A stretch of 64,000 bases of DNA. It comes from Paraburkholderia fynbosensis. GTDB taxonomy: Bacteria > Pseudomonadota > Gammaproteobacteria > Burkholderiales > Burkholderiaceae. This document shows positions 34,181-43,273 of the stretch, piece by piece; position 1 is the stretch's first letter, and each line of letters starts with the position of its first letter. The notes below the pieces were generated by a model. That model was not told the origin of the DNA and ran no database searches. It saw only the letters and a list, made by a program, of their open reading frames with translations. A program made the position numbers and the translations under genes. Location: contig NZ_CADIKI010000020.1 in the NCBI RefSeq assembly GCF_902859935.1, forward strand, positions 100,684-164,683. Reading direction: 5' to 3'.

Positions 34181-35227
34181 GTGGATCTATTGCATGCGAT
34201 CAAGGTATTCGGCAAGGTGGTCGAGGAAGCGTCGTTTTCAAAGGCTGCCAGTGCGCTAGAGCTCTCCACGTCGAGCGTGACGAAGACCATTCAGAATCTC
34301 GAGGATCATCTGCGAATGCGGCTGATTCTGCGGACCACGCGCAAGGTCGCCGTGACCCCAGAGGGCCGCGAGTACTACGCTCAGGCGACCCGGATCGTAC
34401 AGGATCTGTATGAGGTGGAGCGCTCGTTGAAGGGCGAGCGCAATGTACCGGCCGGACGCTTGCAGATTGGCGTTGCGCCGGTCGTCGCACGTCTTCTGCT
34501 CGTGCCGGCGCTGTCCAGTTTTCAATCACTTTTCCCCGACATCCAGCTCGAGATGAGCATCGGAGAACGCCCATTCGACGTCGAAAACGGGGAGGTGCAG
34601 TGCGCAGTCACGTCCGTAGCACCAACCAGCAGCGAAGTGGCCGTGGATCAGATCGGCGAACTCGCGCTGGTCACATGCGCGGCTCCTCAATACATTGACC
34701 ACTTCGGCATGCCACACAAGCCGTCAGATTTGCGTGACGGACATATCGTCGTCCGCTGCGCCCCGCATGAGCGCCTCGAAGGCCAAGGGCTGCTGCTCGA
34801 CCAAGATGGTGAAGCGGTCCGAGTACCGTGCGATTGTCGTCTGATGGTCAGCGACAGCGATGTCCAGCTAGCTGCGGGCCTGGCCGGCCTTGGCATCGTG
34901 CAATTGCACGAGGTGGCCGCACGCGACCATTTCGCCGCTGGAGGCCTCGTACCGCTTCTCGACGCCTGGCGCCCGGCGCCCCAACCGCTATATCTGGTCT
35001 CGACGGCAGCGCAACAGGCCAGTCCACGGGTGCGGGCGTTCAATAGATGGGTAACCGAGCTTGTGCGAGACCCGCTGGCGTTCGGCCGTATCTCCGCCGG
35101 GCCGGCGCCGCGCAAACTGCGCAGCGAGTTCGGCAATAACGCGCCGCACTCCCTCGAACAGGTGTGGGCTGGCATGTCCACGTCGTTCATGGAACGCAGC
35201 GCATTGGGCCAAGCCAGCGCGGCGTAA
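34181..35227 (+). CDS. LysR-family transcriptional regulator
   Basis: 348 residues from GTG 34181 (AAGGAG nearby). Winged helix (LLHAIKVFGKVVEEASFSKA, STSSVTKTIQNLEDHLRMRL), effector domain (GRLQIGVAPVVARLLLVPAL, MSIGERPFDVENGEVQCAVT), and a longer C-terminal tail than usual (~40 extra residues, SEFGNNAPHSLEQVWAGMST), perhaps read through into non-coding sequence. Its stop is 73 bases from the convergent symporter gene. Confidence 0.85.
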   Translation: MDLLHAIKVFGKVVEEASFSKAASALELSTSSVTKTIQNLEDHLRMRLILRTTRKVAVTPEGREYYAQATRIVQDLYEVERSLKGERNVPAGRLQIGVAPVVARLLLVPALSSFQSLFPDIQLEMSIGERPFDVENGEVQCAVTSVAPTSSEVAVDQIGELALVTCAAPQYIDHFGMPHKPSDLRDGHIVVRCAPHERLEGQGLLLDQDGEAVRVPCDCRLMVSDSDVQLAAGLAGLGIVQLHEVAARDHFAAGGLVPLLDAWRPAPQPLYLVSTAAQQASPRVRAFNRWVTELVRDPLAFGRISAGPAPRKLRSEFGNNAPHSLEQVWAGMSTSFMERSALGQASAA

Positions 35228-35299
35228 CTACTCCGGCGCGGCGAGGTTCGCGCAGCGCGAGATTGAACCAGAACTACTGCTCATCGTGCAAGCTGCGCG

Positions 35300-36781
35300 T
35301 TATCGTCCGACACGATGTGCGTTTGCACACAGTTCAGGTGCTCGCAGAGTAATCGCAAAGCTGAGCCCAATCACGACCAAGGCATTGACAAGCATGGCCA
35401 CGAGGCCCGGCACGCACTGCGTCATATGGGCGGCCAGCCATTCGCGCGACGCCGGTGCCAGCAGAATAAAGAGTCCTGTAATCAGCCCCGCCAGCACGGC
35501 AACAGCCTGCGTTCGCCGCCACGCAAGGCCCAGATATACACCGGGAGCAAGCATACCGATCGCCGAGTACGCGTCCAGCAGGACCTCGAATAGCGAATCG
35601 CGCTGTCGCAATGACAGCCACGCAGCCAGCGCGGCAATGACTACCATCGCAAGACGGGAGACACGCAAGGCCGCGCAGGACGACTCCCCGGTTGTCCAAC
35701 GCGCTGCGATATTGCGCGTGAAGATCGAACTTGCCGCGAGCAGCAACAAAGTACCGGGGACCAGCGCAAGCAGAATGCAGGTGGCGGTGAACAGGCCGGC
35801 CAGCCACGGCGGATATCGAGCGACGATAAATTGCGGAAGCGCCGCATTGAGATCCCCGCCAGCGGGCGTCGTACCGGCGACGAGTGCGCCAAGACCTAAC
35901 ACAATGATGAAGAAATACGCGAGTGCATACACGGGCTGTAGCGCGGCGTTGCGCCGGATCAGTTGCGGATCGCGAACCGCATAGAACATCTGGAACAAAT
36001 GCGGGAACATCCAGTTCGCAAGACCGATTTCCAGCGCTGCCGTCATGAACCACCATGACGTAGTGGGTGCACCGGGTTCGCGCCCGGGCAATACCGTGAT
36101 GCCCGGGGCCCGTTCTCGAGCCAGCGCGAAAACATCGGCAAGCGAATGCGCCCCTACGTTGTGAGCAAGCGGCACGCATAACATCACTACGACGGCCAGC
36201 ATCAGTACATCTTTGATCGCCGCAGCAACTGCTGCCGGACGCAGCCCGTGGAATACCCCAAACAGCACCATCAGTGCGGCCGCGCCGACTACGGCCAGGT
36301 CGCGCGGAACGCGTGAACCGAACGCAATGTCGACGACAAGACCCAACGCAACCAGTTGGATCTGGATATAAATGACGATGCCGACGATCCCCACACCTGC
36401 GACCACGCCGCCGAGCCATGGCGCACGATAGCGCGACGAGAAGAAGTCTGCCTGAGTAACGAGACCCGCGCGACGCCCCGCCGACCAAATGCCCGGCCCA
36501 AGCAGGTACGCAAGCGCATAGCTCACCGACACGGAACTGAAGGCGATGTACGCGGGCGCCCCGGATGCCCATGCCATACCCGAAATTCCGAGTACTGCAA
36601 AGGTGGTGTACATCTCGCCGGCATTCATGAACCAGAACAGCACCGGCCCGATCATCCGGCTACCGACCGCCCAATCGCTGAAACTGGTGGCACGATGGTC
36701 ACGCCCATAAATCGTCGCAGCGACGAGAGTCAGCGCGACGACCGCCGCGATCACTGCGGCCATGGTCTCACGCGGGCTCAA
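35300..36781 (-). CDS. Sodium:solute symporter family protein
   Basis: 493 residues, taken from a TTG at 36779-36781 that overlaps the upstream gene's stop (TTGA) and has AAGGAG seven bases before it; an ATG at 36763 is the alternative but lacks a well-placed ribosome-binding site. Hydrophobic throughout, about 13 spans, with the SSS-family look (DWAVGSRMIGPVLFWFMNAG, TTFAVLGISGMAWASG, TQADFFSSRYRAPWLGG). It imports an organic solute with Na+; the solute is not known. It is encoded directly after a DUF3311 gene, the usual small partner of this subgroup. Confidence 0.85.
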   Translation of the reverse strand: MSPRETMAAVIAAVVALTLVAATIYGRDHRATSFSDWAVGSRMIGPVLFWFMNAGEMYTTFAVLGISGMAWASGAPAYIAFSSVSVSYALAYLLGPGIWSAGRRAGLVTQADFFSSRYRAPWLGGVVAGVGIVGIVIYIQIQLVALGLVVDIAFGSRVPRDLAVVGAAALMVLFGVFHGLRPAAVAAAIKDVLMLAVVVMLCVPLAHNVGAHSLADVFALARERAPGITVLPGREPGAPTTSWWFMTAALEIGLANWMFPHLFQMFYAVRDPQLIRRNAALQPVYALAYFFIIVLGLGALVAGTTPAGGDLNAALPQFIVARYPPWLAGLFTATCILLALVPGTLLLLAASSIFTRNIAARWTTGESSCAALRVSRLAMVVIAALAAWLSLRQRDSLFEVLLDAYSAIGMLAPGVYLGLAWRRTQAVAVLAGLITGLFILLAPASREWLAAHMTQCVPGLVAMLVNALVVIGLSFAITLRAPELCANAHRVGR

Positions 36782-37005
36782 TGCACCACTCCTTCGCCTC
36801 TCTCGCGCGCATCGACTCGGCAGTCGATCGCGTAGACGAGCCCGAGCACGCCGCCGCTGAGCAGCGTCGCCAGCATTTGCCAGAACAAGGGGAAAGGAAT
36901 GCCGAATGGCTCTAGCGTACTTGCATTTGCAAGTGGCATGAGGCCCGCGTGAAAAACGAACGGAAGCACTAGCATGGTCCGATGAGGGCGCCGGCGTAGA
37001 GTCAT
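36778..37005 (-). CDS. DUF3311 small membrane protein, symporter partner
   Basis: 75 residues from the ATG at 37005. Two hydrophobic segments (MLVLPFVFHAGLMPLANAST and FPLFWQMLATLLSGGVLGLV) and the pattern PFGIPFPLFWQM typical of DUF3311. Such genes nearly always precede a sodium:solute symporter gene. Here its stop overlaps the presumed TTG start of the symporter, so the two are translationally coupled. Likely an accessory subunit in the inner membrane. Confidence 0.8.
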   Translation of the reverse strand: MTLRRRPHRTMLVLPFVFHAGLMPLANASTLEPFGIPFPLFWQMLATLLSGGVLGLVYAIDCRVDARERGEGVVH

Positions 37006-37134
37006 GAATATCGGGCAAGCGTCACGAAGAACACTGACCGCGTCGAATCGCGGCTGCTTTTGCTTCGCGCGCAACCACTCGGGTCGCTGCGTTTAGCAGC
37101 GGCCGATTATCGCACAGGCTTTCCGATATTCAAT

Positions 37135-37671
37135 TTACGGACTGGGAGGCGTCACCGAAAGAATGACCTCGGTTTGCTGGTCGGAACAATTACAGTAGCG
37201 GTGCGGCAAGCGGGCGTCGAACGACACGCTCTCACCCGCCAGCAGATCGTAGTTCACGCCGCCGATTTCAGCCCTCAAAACACCAGCCACCACGTACGCG
37301 CATTCGGACGACGGGTGCCCGCGCGGCTCTGCCGCCGACTCCTGCCCAGGTTCGAGTACGGCGCGCAAGACCTCGAGCTGACCGTTGCCCCCCGTCAGAC
37401 GTTCGTAGCTGACACGGCCTTTTGCGGCCATCAGCACGGTGCGGCTGCCTGGCTTGCTGATCCACACCGATGGCAAAGCTGGATCCGCGAACAGCGACGC
37501 AATCGACTGGCCGAACACACCTGCCAGCCGGCGCATTGTTTCCAGACTGGGGTCTGTTACGGACCTCTCCACCTGGCTCAACAAGGTAGGCGAAACGTCG
37601 GCCAGACGTGCAAGCTCCCGCAGCGACATGCCGTGTTCGGAACGCAGTTCCCTGAGTCTCTCTCCAATCAT
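37135..37671 (-). CDS. XRE-family regulator with C-terminal cupin
   Basis: 178 residues from the ATG at 37671. N-terminal XRE helix-turn-helix (IGERLRELRSEHGMSLRELA, DVSPTLLSQVERSVTDPSLE), followed by a cupin of about 70 residues (GQESAAEPRGHPSSECAYVV, VSFDARLPHRYCN). This architecture is that of PuuR-like regulators of small-molecule uptake and breakdown. It lies 130 bases upstream of the DUF3311/symporter pair on the same strand, the likely target. Confidence 0.88.
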   Translation of the reverse strand: MIGERLRELRSEHGMSLRELARLADVSPTLLSQVERSVTDPSLETMRRLAGVFGQSIASLFADPALPSVWISKPGSRTVLMAAKGRVSYERLTGGNGQLEVLRAVLEPGQESAAEPRGHPSSECAYVVAGVLRAEIGGVNYDLLAGESVSFDARLPHRYCNCSDQQTEVILSVTPPSP

Positions 37672-37862
37672 TTCATATCCCATACGCAACCGAAAGATGG
37701 TTCGGTGCGACGAGTCTATGTGTTGCTGGACTGCACGTCAAGCAACGTTTTCCCCGCACCCAATAGTTACGCGCCAAGGCTCCTCCAATCCACGGCGGGC
37801 AATTAGAGCCCAGCCCGAGCGTTCTTCGTGCAGCGTGCGCCATATGCGGGACCGCGACACTG

Positions 37863-39554
37863 CTAATCACCGCGCTTTTCCATGTGCAGTCGCAATGCAC
37901 AAGCATTGGAAGTCTTTGAGCCATCAATATAATTTCGGGCAACGTGGTGTGGATGCAGCCAGTCCTCCGCTGTCCGGTGCAACACGCTAGCGGTCCAGCG
38001 CGATGCGAGCCCACCTGTGAAGGGCGCAATCTGCGTCGCGCCGTGCGCGGAATGTCTCATAGCAGGGCTCGCCATGATCGTCATCGCGGTCGATTCAGAC
38101 GATGCAGTGACCGCGGCATGTGCTTGTACGGCGCGGAGGCCCTGAAAATCGGAATCCGCACTGGACAGAAACGCTCGTTCGAAAGTCGGCACGCGATAGC
38201 GTACAAAACCGCGCGAGCATTCTGCTATCAGCCGGGACTGGTTGACCAGCCGTCCGATCGCAGCCGCCACACAATCCGGTGGACACGGGCGCGCGCAAGC
38301 CTGCAGTTCGCCCTGCACCGCCGCTTCGGCAGCCATCGCGCACGCGTCGGTCAATGTGAAGTCACCGCGCCACGCGGCGAATCGCTTCAGCAAAGTTCGT
38401 TCCGGATCGGCAAGCAGATCGCGCTGCCACTCGATCAGCATACGCAGAGACGAGTGGCGCTCCACCGGCACGCGACGGGACAGATCCAGCAGTTGTCGCG
38501 GCTGCTGCGCAAGCGCGCAAAGGCCACCGACACCGAACGCCTCAACGTGCCCTGCAAGCAGTTCAATGACGAACGGAGAGCCCTCGATGTGCCGGCAAAG
38601 GTCCGCAAGCAGTGGGACCTCGCTATCGTCGAGACGGAAATCATGACGTCGCGCGACCGCGTGGTCGATGAACATTCGCCACGCTGGAGATGCGCTCAGC
38701 GCGGCGTGATCCGAGGTTCCCGCGTCTGGTACCGCGAGTCCTCCGATCCGGAAGACATGCTCTCCTTCCGCGCGCAATGCCTCGCGACTCGCGATCAGGA
38801 ACGCGCCCCGCGCGCCCACACTCAGACTGCGCTCGACGATATGCGCCACCATATCGGTCACCCGCTCGCAACTGTCGATCAGTAGTAGCGCTTGTTGGGT
38901 GGCGAGCTGCAACGCTATGTCGTCGGCTGACGCACGCAACGATAGGGGTAATCCGCACGACGCCGCAATTGCATCGCGCACATCGGCAAGCGTAGCGGCT
39001 TCAGAAAGGTCGACAAACCGCGCGCCGCCCGCAAAGGTGTCCTGAAGTTGGCGCGCGACCTCAACAGCAAGCCGAGTCTTGCCGATGCCGCCGGGGCCCG
39101 ATACGGTCACGAAACGCCGCAGCACAAGCGTTTCCGCAACCCGCCGTACATCCGTGTCGCGGCCGTGCAACTTATCAGCGTAGGCCGGCAGCCGCCTGGC
39201 GAGCATGGTGTCGCCAGACTCTTGTGTCAAGGCGTGCGTAACCGGCGCAATGAACCGGTAACCGCGGCCTGGGACAGTCGCCAGCATATTCTGCCCCTCC
39301 CCGCTGTCCCCCAAGGCGAGTCGAAGCGCCGCAATTTGTCCGCGCAGATTGCTTTCGTCTACAACGGTGGTCGGCCACACGACTTCGATTAGTTCGCGCT
39401 TACTCACGACCTCGCCCGCCCGGCGAATCAGCGCGAGGAGCAGATCGAATGCACGTCCGCCAAGCGCAACCACCGTGTCGTCGCGATAAAGACGAAATTG
39501 CTGTGAGTCGAGGCGATAAGAACCGAAGAAATAGCAAGCGCCAACTGATGTCAT
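37863..39554 (-). CDS. Winged-helix/NB-ARC ATPase regulator 2
   Basis: 563 residues. OmpR-type winged helix at ~8-105 (FFGSYRLDSQQFRLYRDDTV, VWPTTVVDESNLRGQIAALR, LATVPGRGYRF), then an NB-ARC ATPase: Walker A GPGGIGKT (153-160), Walker B QALLLIDSCERV, GAFLIASREALRAEGE, and the GLPL-like IEGSPFVIELLAGHVEAFGV. Weaker similarity continues to about residue 460. Like regulator 1 it lacks the TPR region of regulator 3. The C-terminal ~80 residues are low-complexity and diverged. It diverges from the intact small membrane protein gene at 39776, with a degenerate 10-bp repeat element in between. Confidence 0.85.
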   Translation of the reverse strand: MTSVGACYFFGSYRLDSQQFRLYRDDTVVALGGRAFDLLLALIRRAGEVVSKRELIEVVWPTTVVDESNLRGQIAALRLALGDSGEGQNMLATVPGRGYRFIAPVTHALTQESGDTMLARRLPAYADKLHGRDTDVRRVAETLVLRRFVTVSGPGGIGKTRLAVEVARQLQDTFAGGARFVDLSEAATLADVRDAIAASCGLPLSLRASADDIALQLATQQALLLIDSCERVTDMVAHIVERSLSVGARGAFLIASREALRAEGEHVFRIGGLAVPDAGTSDHAALSASPAWRMFIDHAVARRHDFRLDDSEVPLLADLCRHIEGSPFVIELLAGHVEAFGVGGLCALAQQPRQLLDLSRRVPVERHSSLRMLIEWQRDLLADPERTLLKRFAAWRGDFTLTDACAMAAEAAVQGELQACARPCPPDCVAAAIGRLVNQSRLIAECSRGFVRYRVPTFERAFLSSADSDFQGLRAVQAHAAVTASSESTAMTIMASPAMRHSAHGATQIAPFTGGLASRWTASVLHRTAEDWLHPHHVARNYIDGSKTSNACALRLHMEKRGD

Positions 39555-39673
39555 CGCAATGTCCCTGACAGGAAGAGCAAAAGCTCGATGACGTCAGTGT
39601 GCGCAACAACGGATTGTCCTGCATGGGGAAACATCGCTACGCATTTCTTGGGCAACGCGAACAATCGCATGGG

Positions 39674-39703
39674 ACCACAGCACGCGAATTCACAATGATT
39701 AAC
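39674..39703 (-). promoter_or_regulatory. 10-bp tandem repeat element, site 5 (minus strand, degenerate)
   Basis: Read on the minus strand, units begin GTTAATCA (39703 down), GTGAATTC (39693 down) and GTGCTGTG (39683 down), 10 bases apart. It lies between regulator 2 (39554, minus) and the membrane protein (39776, plus). Confidence 0.4.
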
Positions 39704-39775
39704 TTGGGTAGTAGGCGGTTGCTCGTCCAGACTGGACAGCATCGACTCACCATGCAGGAACTACCGGAAACCACC

Positions 39776-40222
39776 ATGAACCTCGACGAAACGCTCGACC
39801 AACGCGTGCGCAATGCTTACGACGACATTCACGACCTCAGTCAATACTCACTGCGCGTGACACATCGCCGCGATCGTGCCTCCTCACGCCATATGATAGT
39901 CGTGCCCATCGCAGCGGTATGTGCGTGGTCGCTACTGGAAACGCGATGGGAATTGAGCCCGTCGGACGGCTCGATGTTGATGCTCGCCTTGGCTGTGGCC
40001 AAACTGATACTGCTGTGCTCGGGAGTCGCAGCCATACTCGACGTACCCAATGCTCGCCCGCTGTTCGTCTTTCTTTGCGGCGCAAGCCTGATGGCGGTCG
40101 CCTCGGCGCTCCCGTTCGAATACACCGCATCGCGCGAACTGTTTGGCCTGTCGCTGATCGAGTGTCTGTTGAAAGCAGCCGTCGTTGGGCTCTATGCATT
40201 CCGCCGCCCACAGCGCCGCTGA
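39776..40222 (+). CDS. Small membrane protein, intact paralog
   Basis: 148 residues from the ATG at 39776 (upstream in-frame ATGs at 39599 and later are less likely). About four hydrophobic spans: MIVVPIAAVCAWSLLETRWE, LALAVAKLILLCSGVAAIL, LFVFLCGASLMAVASALPF, LFGLSLIECLLKAAVVGLYA. It is the intact homolog of the gene at 24959, which has an internal stop. The charged N-terminal ~35 residues probably lie in the cytoplasm. Function unknown. It diverges from winged-helix/NB-ARC regulator 2, so the pair may be functionally linked. Confidence 0.75.
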   Translation: MNLDETLDQRVRNAYDDIHDLSQYSLRVTHRRDRASSRHMIVVPIAAVCAWSLLETRWELSPSDGSMLMLALAVAKLILLCSGVAAILDVPNARPLFVFLCGASLMAVASALPFEYTASRELFGLSLIECLLKAAVVGLYAFRRPQRR

Positions 40223-40247
40223 ATGCGATAAAAGTACACCGGGGAGG

Positions 40248-40883
40248 TCAAAGCTTCGGCAATACCATGCCGCGCTGCACCGCCGGTCGCTGACCGATGC
40301 GTTCAAGCCAGGCCCGTACCGACGGTTTCGTCTCGAGCATCGGCAGCACATACTCCTGCATCAGCGTAGTCGCAGTGACGGTCCAAGGATACGCGGCAAT
40401 GTCCGCGATCGTGTATTCGTCTCCGGACAAATACAAATGTTTCTGCAATTGACGGTCCATCACTCCGAATAGCCGGTTAGCCTCTTCACGGAACCGTTCA
40501 ATCGCAATCGGCAGCCTGTCGGGCGATCGCACGCCGAAAAAACCTAACTGACCCAACATCGGGCCGAGCCCACCGACCTGCCAGTTCAACCATGACAGCG
40601 TCCGGTAGCGCTGAGCGCCCGTGAGAGCCAAATACTGGCCACTCAGGTCTGCCAGATACGTCAGAATCGCGCCACTTTCGAAGAGCGTCAGCGGTCCACC
40701 TTCGGCATCCTCATCGACAATCGCCGGGATCTTGTTGTTGGGCGAGACTTCGAGAAACGCAGGTGCAAACTGCTCGCCTGCCGACAGATCGACAGGATGA
40801 ATCTGGTATTGCAAGCCTAACTCCTCGAGCATGATCGCAATCTTGCGACCATTCGAAGTTGTCCACGTATATAGGGTAATCAT
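40248..40883 (-). CDS. Glutathione S-transferase family protein (YfcG/Ure2-like)
   Basis: 211 residues. Thioredoxin-like N-terminal domain (MITLYTWTTSNGRKIAIMLE, SPNNKIPAIVDEDAEGGPLT, LFESGAILTYLADLSGQYL) and an all-helical C-terminal domain with YTIADIAAYPWTVTATTL. The TWTTSNGRK segment is characteristic of the YfcG/Ure2p-like group, which acts more as a disulfide-bond reductase with glutathione than as a classical transferase. It fits the electrophile-defence theme. It lies 25 bases after the convergent membrane protein gene. Confidence 0.9.
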   Translation of the reverse strand: MITLYTWTTSNGRKIAIMLEELGLQYQIHPVDLSAGEQFAPAFLEVSPNNKIPAIVDEDAEGGPLTLFESGAILTYLADLSGQYLALTGAQRYRTLSWLNWQVGGLGPMLGQLGFFGVRSPDRLPIAIERFREEANRLFGVMDRQLQKHLYLSGDEYTIADIAAYPWTVTATTLMQEYVLPMLETKPSVRAWLERIGQRPAVQRGMVLPKL

Positions 40884-40936
40884 TTCACAAATCCGGTATG
40901 ACGGACGGCCATCAGGCCGCCCGCGAGTGTCGTGAT

Positions 40937-42148
40937 TCAGTCGCCGCTCAATCGCCTGCGGACGAACACGATCGCCAGCGCCGCGCTACCCGCAAGGAAC
41001 GCTGCAAATACAGTGGCAGCCGCTGCCATCCCGATAGCGTCCACCAGATAGCCCGTTCCGACTGCAAACGCACCTGCCGGAACATACGCACCGAAGTTCA
41101 GAATCGAATTGGCTTCCGCGCGCCGATCGTCTCGCACATGTGTGCCGATCAGCGTCAGGCCGCCCAGTTGTCCAAGTCCCTGCCCAGCTCCAGCAAATAC
41201 CGCCGAAGCGATTTGCAGCACCGCTATCGACAGGTTGGCGGCAAGTGCGAGAGAAACCATGGATGCAATGCTTGCCAATGCACCAAGCACGAGAATCGTC
41301 CTCACATGCAGACTACGCACCGCGAACTGCACGGCTGTCGCCGACAGGAACATCAGGCAGACCATGCCGCCCGCCACCAGCGGACTATGAACGTGTAGCA
41401 GCCGCGAGAGCAGCGACGGGCCGAGCGCCGCTACGAACGTCGTCGCCGAAAGTCCAGGAGCGAATACTGCTACGCCCAGTGCTAGGTGGATCCGGTTTTC
41501 TGCCGGCACTGACGGTAGATGCATCGACCCTACGACCGCCGCAGGACGCGCCAGCGGCAACAGCGCCGCTACGCCGAGGCCACTAGCAAGCACGAGCCCG
41601 AGCAACGCATAGGTCCCACTGACCGGGTGGACGGAATACTGCGCGAAAACACCCGCCAGCAGCGGACCGAGACCAGCTCCGAGAACCATCGCGACGGATG
41701 CCGCGAGCGAAGCAAGGCGTCGACGCGTCGGACCGCCGACATCGACGACGCTCGCCATCCCGGCCGACACGATCACGCCCACGGAGATGCCCGTCAACAG
41801 ACGCGCAATCCCCAGCGTGACGACCGAAGACGCTGTCGCAAACAGGACGCACGCGACTAGCGCCGTGAGCAACCCAGGAATGAGCACGGGCTTGCGTCCG
41901 ATGCGATCCGACAATTGTCCCGCCACCAGCAGCGCAACGAGCAAGCCCACGATGTAGGCTGCGAAGACCAGCGTCAGCGTGCCGGAGGAAAAGCCGAGTC
42001 GCTGCTGCCAATGCACATACAGCGGCGTCGCCGAGTTCGACAGCATGAATACCGCAGTGACCATCCAGGCGGCGGACCACATGCGCCGTACGGGATGCGT
42101 TTCGGGGACGGCACGCGCACTGCGCGCCTCAGCAACACCGCTTGTCAT
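40937..42148 (-). CDS. MFS transporter
   Basis: 403 residues from the ATG at 42148 (GGAG six bases upstream). 12 expected spans. Motif A-like GQLSDRIGRKPVLIPG between spans 2 and 3 is clear; ARLLTGISVGVIVSAGMAS follows. It probably exports small organic molecules. It is downstream of an MBL-fold hydrolase gene on the same strand (69 bases), suggesting an operon. Confidence 0.85.
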   Translation of the reverse strand: MTSGVAEARSARAVPETHPVRRMWSAAWMVTAVFMLSNSATPLYVHWQQRLGFSSGTLTLVFAAYIVGLLVALLVAGQLSDRIGRKPVLIPGLLTALVACVLFATASSVVTLGIARLLTGISVGVIVSAGMASVVDVGGPTRRRLASLAASVAMVLGAGLGPLLAGVFAQYSVHPVSGTYALLGLVLASGLGVAALLPLARPAAVVGSMHLPSVPAENRIHLALGVAVFAPGLSATTFVAALGPSLLSRLLHVHSPLVAGGMVCLMFLSATAVQFAVRSLHVRTILVLGALASIASMVSLALAANLSIAVLQIASAVFAGAGQGLGQLGGLTLIGTHVRDDRRAEANSILNFGAYVPAGAFAVGTGYLVDAIGMAAAATVFAAFLAGSAALAIVFVRRRLSGD

Positions 42149-42217
42149 CACAAACTCCATCGGAAAGGTGAGAACCGGCGCGCCCAACCCTAAGTGGGCA
42201 CGTCGGCGAACGAAGCT

Positions 42218-43180
42218 TTACTTACGGCTCGACGTGTAGATATGCACATGCTCCGCGCGGTGAACCGGGCCGAACTCGAGCGGCACCCATGCGTATCCAT
42301 CGCCCTCGATCCGAACACGGCCCATACCCGGGAACGGCAGATGGGCCGCGCTGACGATCTCTCCCGTAGACGCCGCTTCGGCGAGAATCGCACGGCGCGT
42401 TGCGACCGATGCCGTGGTGTCGACGTCGAATTCGATGGCGATCTCTGGCCGTGCGAATTGGAGCGCCTGGTTATGGATCGCATCCCCCCAAGTGAAGAAG
42501 CGCTCGCCCTCCGACGTGAACACGAACCCGGTATGGCCAGGCGTATGTCCGGGCAACGGCATCGACCGGACACCCGGCGCGAGCATGTCCCCCGCTTCGA
42601 ACGTCTTGAAACGACCTGCCTCGATATACGGGGCAACCGAGCGGCGGGCGATCTGCGTCACCTGAGCCACGGCATCCGGCGCGCGGAGTTGCGGATCATC
42701 GCTCAGCCAGAAGTCTGCTTCACGCTTGGCAACGTAGATATCGGCATTAGGAAAGGCCCGCGAGCCGTCGGCCGCAATCAAGCCAGCGACGTGATCCGCG
42801 TGCAGGTGGGTCATCAGTACCGTGTCGATCTGCGACGGTTGATAGCCCGACGCGATCAGGTTGCGTTCGACCCAGCCGAGGCTTTCACCAAACGTATCGG
42901 CCGCGCCGGTATCGACAAGGATCAGGTTCGAGCCCGTGTTCACTACATAGATGTTTCCCGAGCCCTGAATGGCCGGTGCATTGATATACATCTTCTGCAG
43001 TAGCGCCTGGATTTCGCTATCCGGGGCATGCATGAACAGGTTGCGGTCGAAATCGACGTAGCCGTCATAGAGCGCGGTGATTTCGAAATCCCCGACCGCG
43101 ATCCGGTAATAGCCCGGCACCTGGGTGTTGATCTTGGAAGGCACGGGTGCGTCGATCGAGCGGGTCAGAATGTTGGTCAT
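42218..43180 (-). CDS. Metallo-beta-lactamase-fold hydrolase
   Basis: 320 residues. The zinc-binding HxHxDH box is MTHLHADHVAG (~124-134), with the other ligands in PLPGHTPGHTGF and TWGDAIHN. The N-terminal strands (GDFEITALYDGYVDFDRNLF) are those of the group containing N-acyl-homoserine lactonase-like and methyl-parathion-hydrolase-like enzymes. No signal peptide. It may hydrolyse a lactone or ester; the substrate is unknown. First of a minus-strand pair with an MFS transporter. Confidence 0.88.
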   Translation of the reverse strand: MTNILTRSIDAPVPSKINTQVPGYYRIAVGDFEITALYDGYVDFDRNLFMHAPDSEIQALLQKMYINAPAIQGSGNIYVVNTGSNLILVDTGAADTFGESLGWVERNLIASGYQPSQIDTVLMTHLHADHVAGLIAADGSRAFPNADIYVAKREADFWLSDDPQLRAPDAVAQVTQIARRSVAPYIEAGRFKTFEAGDMLAPGVRSMPLPGHTPGHTGFVFTSEGERFFTWGDAIHNQALQFARPEIAIEFDVDTTASVATRRAILAEAASTGEIVSAAHLPFPGMGRVRIEGDGYAWVPLEFGPVHRAEHVHIYTSSRK

Positions 43181-43273
43181 GGTACTTCTCCTTGATGATT
43201 AAATCAGGCGCGAAACGATGCGTTTCGGCACTTGTATATGAAAAGGAAACGTGATGGCAGTAAGCGCTACAAG

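Noticed and set aside
35061..35984. 307-codon plus-strand frame overlapping LysR and the symporter
   Set aside because: Overlaps two well-supported genes and has no domain.
35334..36572. 412-codon minus-strand frame inside the symporter gene
   Set aside because: Alternative frame of a membrane protein; the true frame has the hydrophobic spans.
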